Source: Pseudoflavonifractor sp. 60
GTDB lineage: Bacteria > Bacillota > Clostridia > Oscillospirales > Oscillospiraceae
Assembly (NCBI RefSeq): GCF_009911645.1
Contig: NZ_QWKI01000074.1
Coordinates: 1 to 43,272 of the forward strand
Direction of reading: 5' to 3'
DNA: 43,272 nucleotides
Of this stretch, positions 41,153 to 43,272 are shown in pieces. How positions within the stretch are numbered: position 1 is the first letter of the stretch; each line of letters opens with the position of its first letter. The notes below the pieces were generated by a model. The model was not told where the DNA came from. It worked only from the letters and a program-made list of their open reading frames with translations, and did not search any database. Both the position numbers and the translations under genes were made by a program.

Positions 41153-41400
41153 GCTAAAAAATCAACTCGCTTTCTTCAGAATTCACGGTTGGATGTCACT
41201 TTTGGAGGGGGATTTCAGGGGAAACAGGGAAAAATTGCCGTCAGTATGCACAATTTTCAAACGGAGGGGCGGATACGAACACCTGGACGCGTGGGCTTGT
41301 TTTCGCCGCCCGCTCTTGCCATTCGCCTGGGGGTGTGGTACACTGCAATTGTGAAATTAGGAAAGTGTCTTGCTGTTCGCTGAGGACACAAAAGCATTTT

Positions 41401-41429
41401 ATTCTACCATATATGGGATAGGCTGTCAA
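41401..41429 (-). promoter_or_regulatory. Promoter of rpoBC
   Basis: Perfect -35 TTGACA (41429-41424), 17-bp spacer and -10 TAGAAT (41406-41401) on the minus strand, giving a leader of about 240 nt. The leader has a GTGTC/GACAC stem near its start and no open frame of note. Confidence 0.88.
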
Positions 41430-41447
41430 GACCTATCCCATTTTTTT
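41414..41447 (+). terminator. Plus-strand terminator inside the rpoBC promoter
   Basis: A 9-bp stem TGGGATAGG/CCTATCCCA with a 9-base loop, followed by seven T on the plus strand. Its loop contains the rpoBC -35 box. It would stop transcripts that come in antisense to rpoBC. Confidence 0.8.
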
Positions 41448-41454
41448 CTTTCAT

Positions 41455-41719
41455 TTCGTAAAGTAGAGAAAATTTGTAGAGCAGGTCAGGGTTGTTCCAC
41501 CTTGTAATGCCACAGGAGCGTACAAGCGGCGAAGCCGCTTGCCCCCTTTGGCAAAGGGCGGGGGATTGTTATTAGGTAGACTATCTTCTATTTCAGATTT
41601 CAAGTCGAAGCAGTGCCTGCCAGACAATCCCCGCCGCTTCGCCCAAGGGAGCTGACGTTTTGCGGTGAGGCAGAGCGGGATGGCCTTGGCCGCCCTGCAA
41701 ATTTTGTCCGCTTTACGAA
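41455..41719. mobile_element. MITE-like element with 28-bp terminal inverted repeats
   Basis: The element is 265 bp. The left end reads TTCGTAAAGTAGAGAAAATT... (41455-41482) and the right end, reverse-complemented, TTCGTAAAGCGGACAAAATT... (41719-41692); 23 of 28 positions agree. Inside are AAGCGGC/GCCGCTT and CCCCCTTTGG hairpins and one repeat unit (41556-41640) like those at 4962-5262. No gene is present. Part of a second, inverted copy opens the window (1-58). Target-site duplications could not be fixed. Confidence 0.8.
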
Positions 41720-41797
41720 TTTGAAGCCATTTTTCGTACCTGAACCGCCTGAATTTTTCCTAACTGAAATTCGCCAAGATTTTTTTACGGAAAAGAT

Positions 41798-41826
41798 TTG
41801 ACAAGTGGTAACAAATGTGTTACAAT
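41798..41826 (+). promoter_or_regulatory. Consensus promoter with a GTAACA dyad
   Basis: Perfect -35 TTGACA (41798-41803), 17-bp spacer and -10 TACAAT (41821-41826). A dyad GTAACA-aatg-TGTTAC (41808-41823) lies in the spacer and runs into the -10, a typical repressor site; a further GTTAC half-site follows near 41829. Confidence 0.8.
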
Positions 41827-41874
41827 TCGGTTACAACTTCAACAACACCGTTTGCTGTTCAAAGGAGGCACACT

Positions 41875-42165
41875 ATGGCAAATGAAAATCTGCCTCTTTC
41901 CTATAAGGGACATCCCCTGCGTCGGAAAGATAACCTGATCTACTACGGAACCATGGCGGAGAAATACATCATCATGCTCCAGATCCTCTCGTCTAAAAAC
42001 CAGGGCGGGCTGCCGGTGGCGGATAAGGTATCCGTCCAGCTTCAGCTCACCGACCCCGACTTGAAGAGCCGGGACCGGGTCGTCAAAAAGAGTGAGAAGG
42101 ACAGCCTCTATGCCGCCATGGATGTGGCCGCCGTGTGGCTGGAGCGGGCGCTGGCGGGCAAATAA
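41875..42165 (+). CDS. Unknown 96-residue protein
   Basis: A small, slightly basic protein, MANENLPLSYKGHPLRRKDN and IIYYGTMAEKY-like start, then SVQLQLTDPDLKSRDRVVKKSEKD and an alpha-helical end AAMDVAAVWLERAL. It looks like a beta-rich first half and a helical tail, and has no signal peptide. The length suggests an uncharacterised conserved clostridial family, but no name is assigned. AAAGGAGG lies 7 nt before the ATG. It is read from a consensus promoter with a spacer dyad, so it is probably regulated. Confidence 0.75.
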   Translation: MANENLPLSYKGHPLRRKDNLIYYGTMAEKYIIMLQILSSKNQGGLPVADKVSVQLQLTDPDLKSRDRVVKKSEKDSLYAAMDVAAVWLERALAGK

Positions 42166-42226
42166 ACGCCGGCAAAACCGTCACGTGAGATAAAACGTCT
42201 GTGATAGATATTAGGAGGACGCAACT

Positions 42227-43153
42227 ATGAATTTTAAAGGTACCGCAGTCCGTCTGACTGCCGCTGCGCTGCTGGTCAGCTCTATGATTGTTCCCACCTT
42301 TGCCCTTACCGGCACTGTAACGACAGATAACAGCGTTCTGCGGATGCGCGAGGAGGCCAATACCGGCAGTACGGTCCTAAAAAAGCTGGCTGACGGAACC
42401 CAGGTGGAGATTCTGGACACCCTGGAGGGCTGGTATCACATCTCCTGCAGCGGTCTGACCGGTTATGTGTCCGGCGATTATATCACCCTGAATTCCAGTG
42501 AAGAGGAGTCCGTCTCCCCGGAGGAGGCCGTCGTCCCCTTGAGCGAGACTCCCGCCGCCACATCCGACACCGAGACGGAGCCCGTCTATGTGCGGGTCGT
42601 CAACGGCCCCCTGAACATCCGCACTGGCCCCGGCACCGACTATGACAAGGCGAGCCAGCTGGCCACCGGCAGGATCGTTGAGGTGCTGAGCCAGGAGGAG
42701 GACTGGTATCAGATCGAGGGCGGCTACATCTGCGCCGACTATGTGGCCCAGGCCGATCCCTCCGAGGCGGCGGCGTCCGGCAAGGCCCAGGAAATTGTGG
42801 ACTACGCCCTCCAGTTTGTGGGCTACCCCTATGTGTACGGCGGCAGCAGTCCCAAGGGCTTTGACTGCTCCGGCTTTACCAGCTATGTGTACAAGTACTT
42901 CGGCTACAGCCTGAACCGCTCCGCCTCCAACCAGCTGGACAACGGCACCCCCGTCTCCATGAGCGAGCTCCAGCCCGGAGATCTGGTCATCTTCAAGAAG
43001 GGCACCACCAGCAAGCGGGCCACCCATGTGGGACTGTACATCGGCAACAACCAGTTTGTCCACGCCTCCACTTCCAAGGTGGGCGTCATCATCAGCAAGC
43101 TGTCCGATTCCTACTACACCAAGGGCTTTGTGGGCGGTCGGCGCATTATCTGA
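42227..43153 (+). CDS. Secreted SH3-SH3-NlpC/P60 peptidoglycan endopeptidase
   Basis: A 308-residue exported hydrolase. A signal peptide ends near residue 27 (TAAALLVSSMIVPTFA). Two bacterial SH3 domains follow (about 30-90 with VLRMREEANTGS and GYVSGDYI; about 120-175 with LNIRTGPGTDYD and ICADYVAQ), separated by an acidic linker. The NlpC/P60 domain (about 190-308) has GFDCSGFTSYVY (catalytic Cys near 214), THVGLYIG (His near 266) and FVHAS. It probably cuts stem-peptide bonds in the cell wall. GGAGGACGCAACT precedes the ATG. A terminator follows. Confidence 0.95.
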   Translation: MNFKGTAVRLTAAALLVSSMIVPTFALTGTVTTDNSVLRMREEANTGSTVLKKLADGTQVEILDTLEGWYHISCSGLTGYVSGDYITLNSSEEESVSPEEAVVPLSETPAATSDTETEPVYVRVVNGPLNIRTGPGTDYDKASQLATGRIVEVLSQEEDWYQIEGGYICADYVAQADPSEAAASGKAQEIVDYALQFVGYPYVYGGSSPKGFDCSGFTSYVYKYFGYSLNRSASNQLDNGTPVSMSELQPGDLVIFKKGTTSKRATHVGLYIGNNQFVHASTSKVGVIISKLSDSYYTKGFVGGRRII

Positions 43154-43171
43154 TTCATACATAATGAAAAG

Positions 43172-43202
43172 TTGGCGTCCCGCTGTGGGACGCCAATTTT
43201 TT
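43172..43202 (+). terminator. Terminator of the NlpC/P60 gene
   Basis: A 10-bp stem TTGGCGTCCC/GGGACGCCAA with loop GCTGT, followed by six T. Confidence 0.92.
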
Positions 43203-43212
43203 GTATAAAGAA

Positions 43213-43235
43213 AACCACTCGCTAGGCGAGTGGTT
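43213..43235 (-). terminator. Minus-strand terminator at the window end
   Basis: A 10-bp stem AACCACTCGC/GCGAGTGGTT around TAG. On the minus strand it is followed by TTTTC, so it probably ends a convergent gene beyond the window. Confidence 0.55.
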
Positions 43236-43272
43236 CAAAAAAAGCCTTATGGCGATGATGTAGACAAGAAAA

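Overview
The window reads as chromosomal DNA of a GC-rich member of the Clostridia, most likely an Oscillospiraceae-type gut anaerobe of the Flavonifractor / Lawsonibacter / Intestinimonas kind. The reasons are a Gram-positive PolC-type polymerase, the clostridial gene run pyrH-frr-uppS-cdsA-dxr-rseP-ispG-polC, the MEP isoprenoid pathway, a DUF4317 protein, strong GGAGG ribosome-binding sites and the style of the intergenic repeats. No plasmid, phage or CRISPR module is visible. The taxon is inferred from gene content and not from a search.

Layout. (1) 1-1850: two convergent riboswitch-controlled genes, yjdF behind a yjdF-motif RNA (plus) and a RibU-type riboflavin transporter behind an FMN riboswitch (minus). 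(2) 1879-9610: translation and envelope genes pyrH, frr, uppS, cdsA, then dxr, rseP and ispG. Between cdsA and dxr sit a repeat cluster, a divergent DUF6809-like gene and three tandem copies of a 70-residue Xre repressor with an exact 222-bp period. (3) 9641-14895: three small unknown genes tightly coupled to polC. (4) 15100-20777: a decaying accessory region with a peptidase T remnant, a chemoreceptor, and a minus-strand operon in which two of four genes are broken, ending at a recombinase tail. (5) 20828-21197: four identical tandem tRNA-Ala(GGC) genes with a consensus promoter and a strong terminator. (6) 21385-26878: L-lactate dehydrogenase; an operon of two alpha/beta-hydrolase esterases and an ATP-grasp enzyme; a split threonine/serine-exporter pair. 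(7) 26923-31966: a ferric/polyamine-type ABC importer with a HAD hydrolase as last gene. (8) 32232-41429: a DUF4317 gene convergent with rpoC-rpoB, which has its own consensus promoter and no rplJ/rplL in front. (9) 41455-43235: a 265-bp MITE-like element with 28-bp terminal inverted repeats (part of a second copy, inverted, opens the window), a small conserved gene and a secreted SH3-SH3-NlpC/P60 hydrolase.

How the parts work together. UppS, CdsA, Dxr and IspG feed isoprenoid carrier and phospholipid synthesis. PyrH, Frr, PolC, RpoB and RpoC are core information processing. The most unusual parts are the triplicated repressor array with its half-site operators, inserted into a conserved operon; the decaying operon with a FliG-like protein and a 14-base homopolymer; the double esterase plus ATP-grasp operon; and the terminal-inverted-repeat element.
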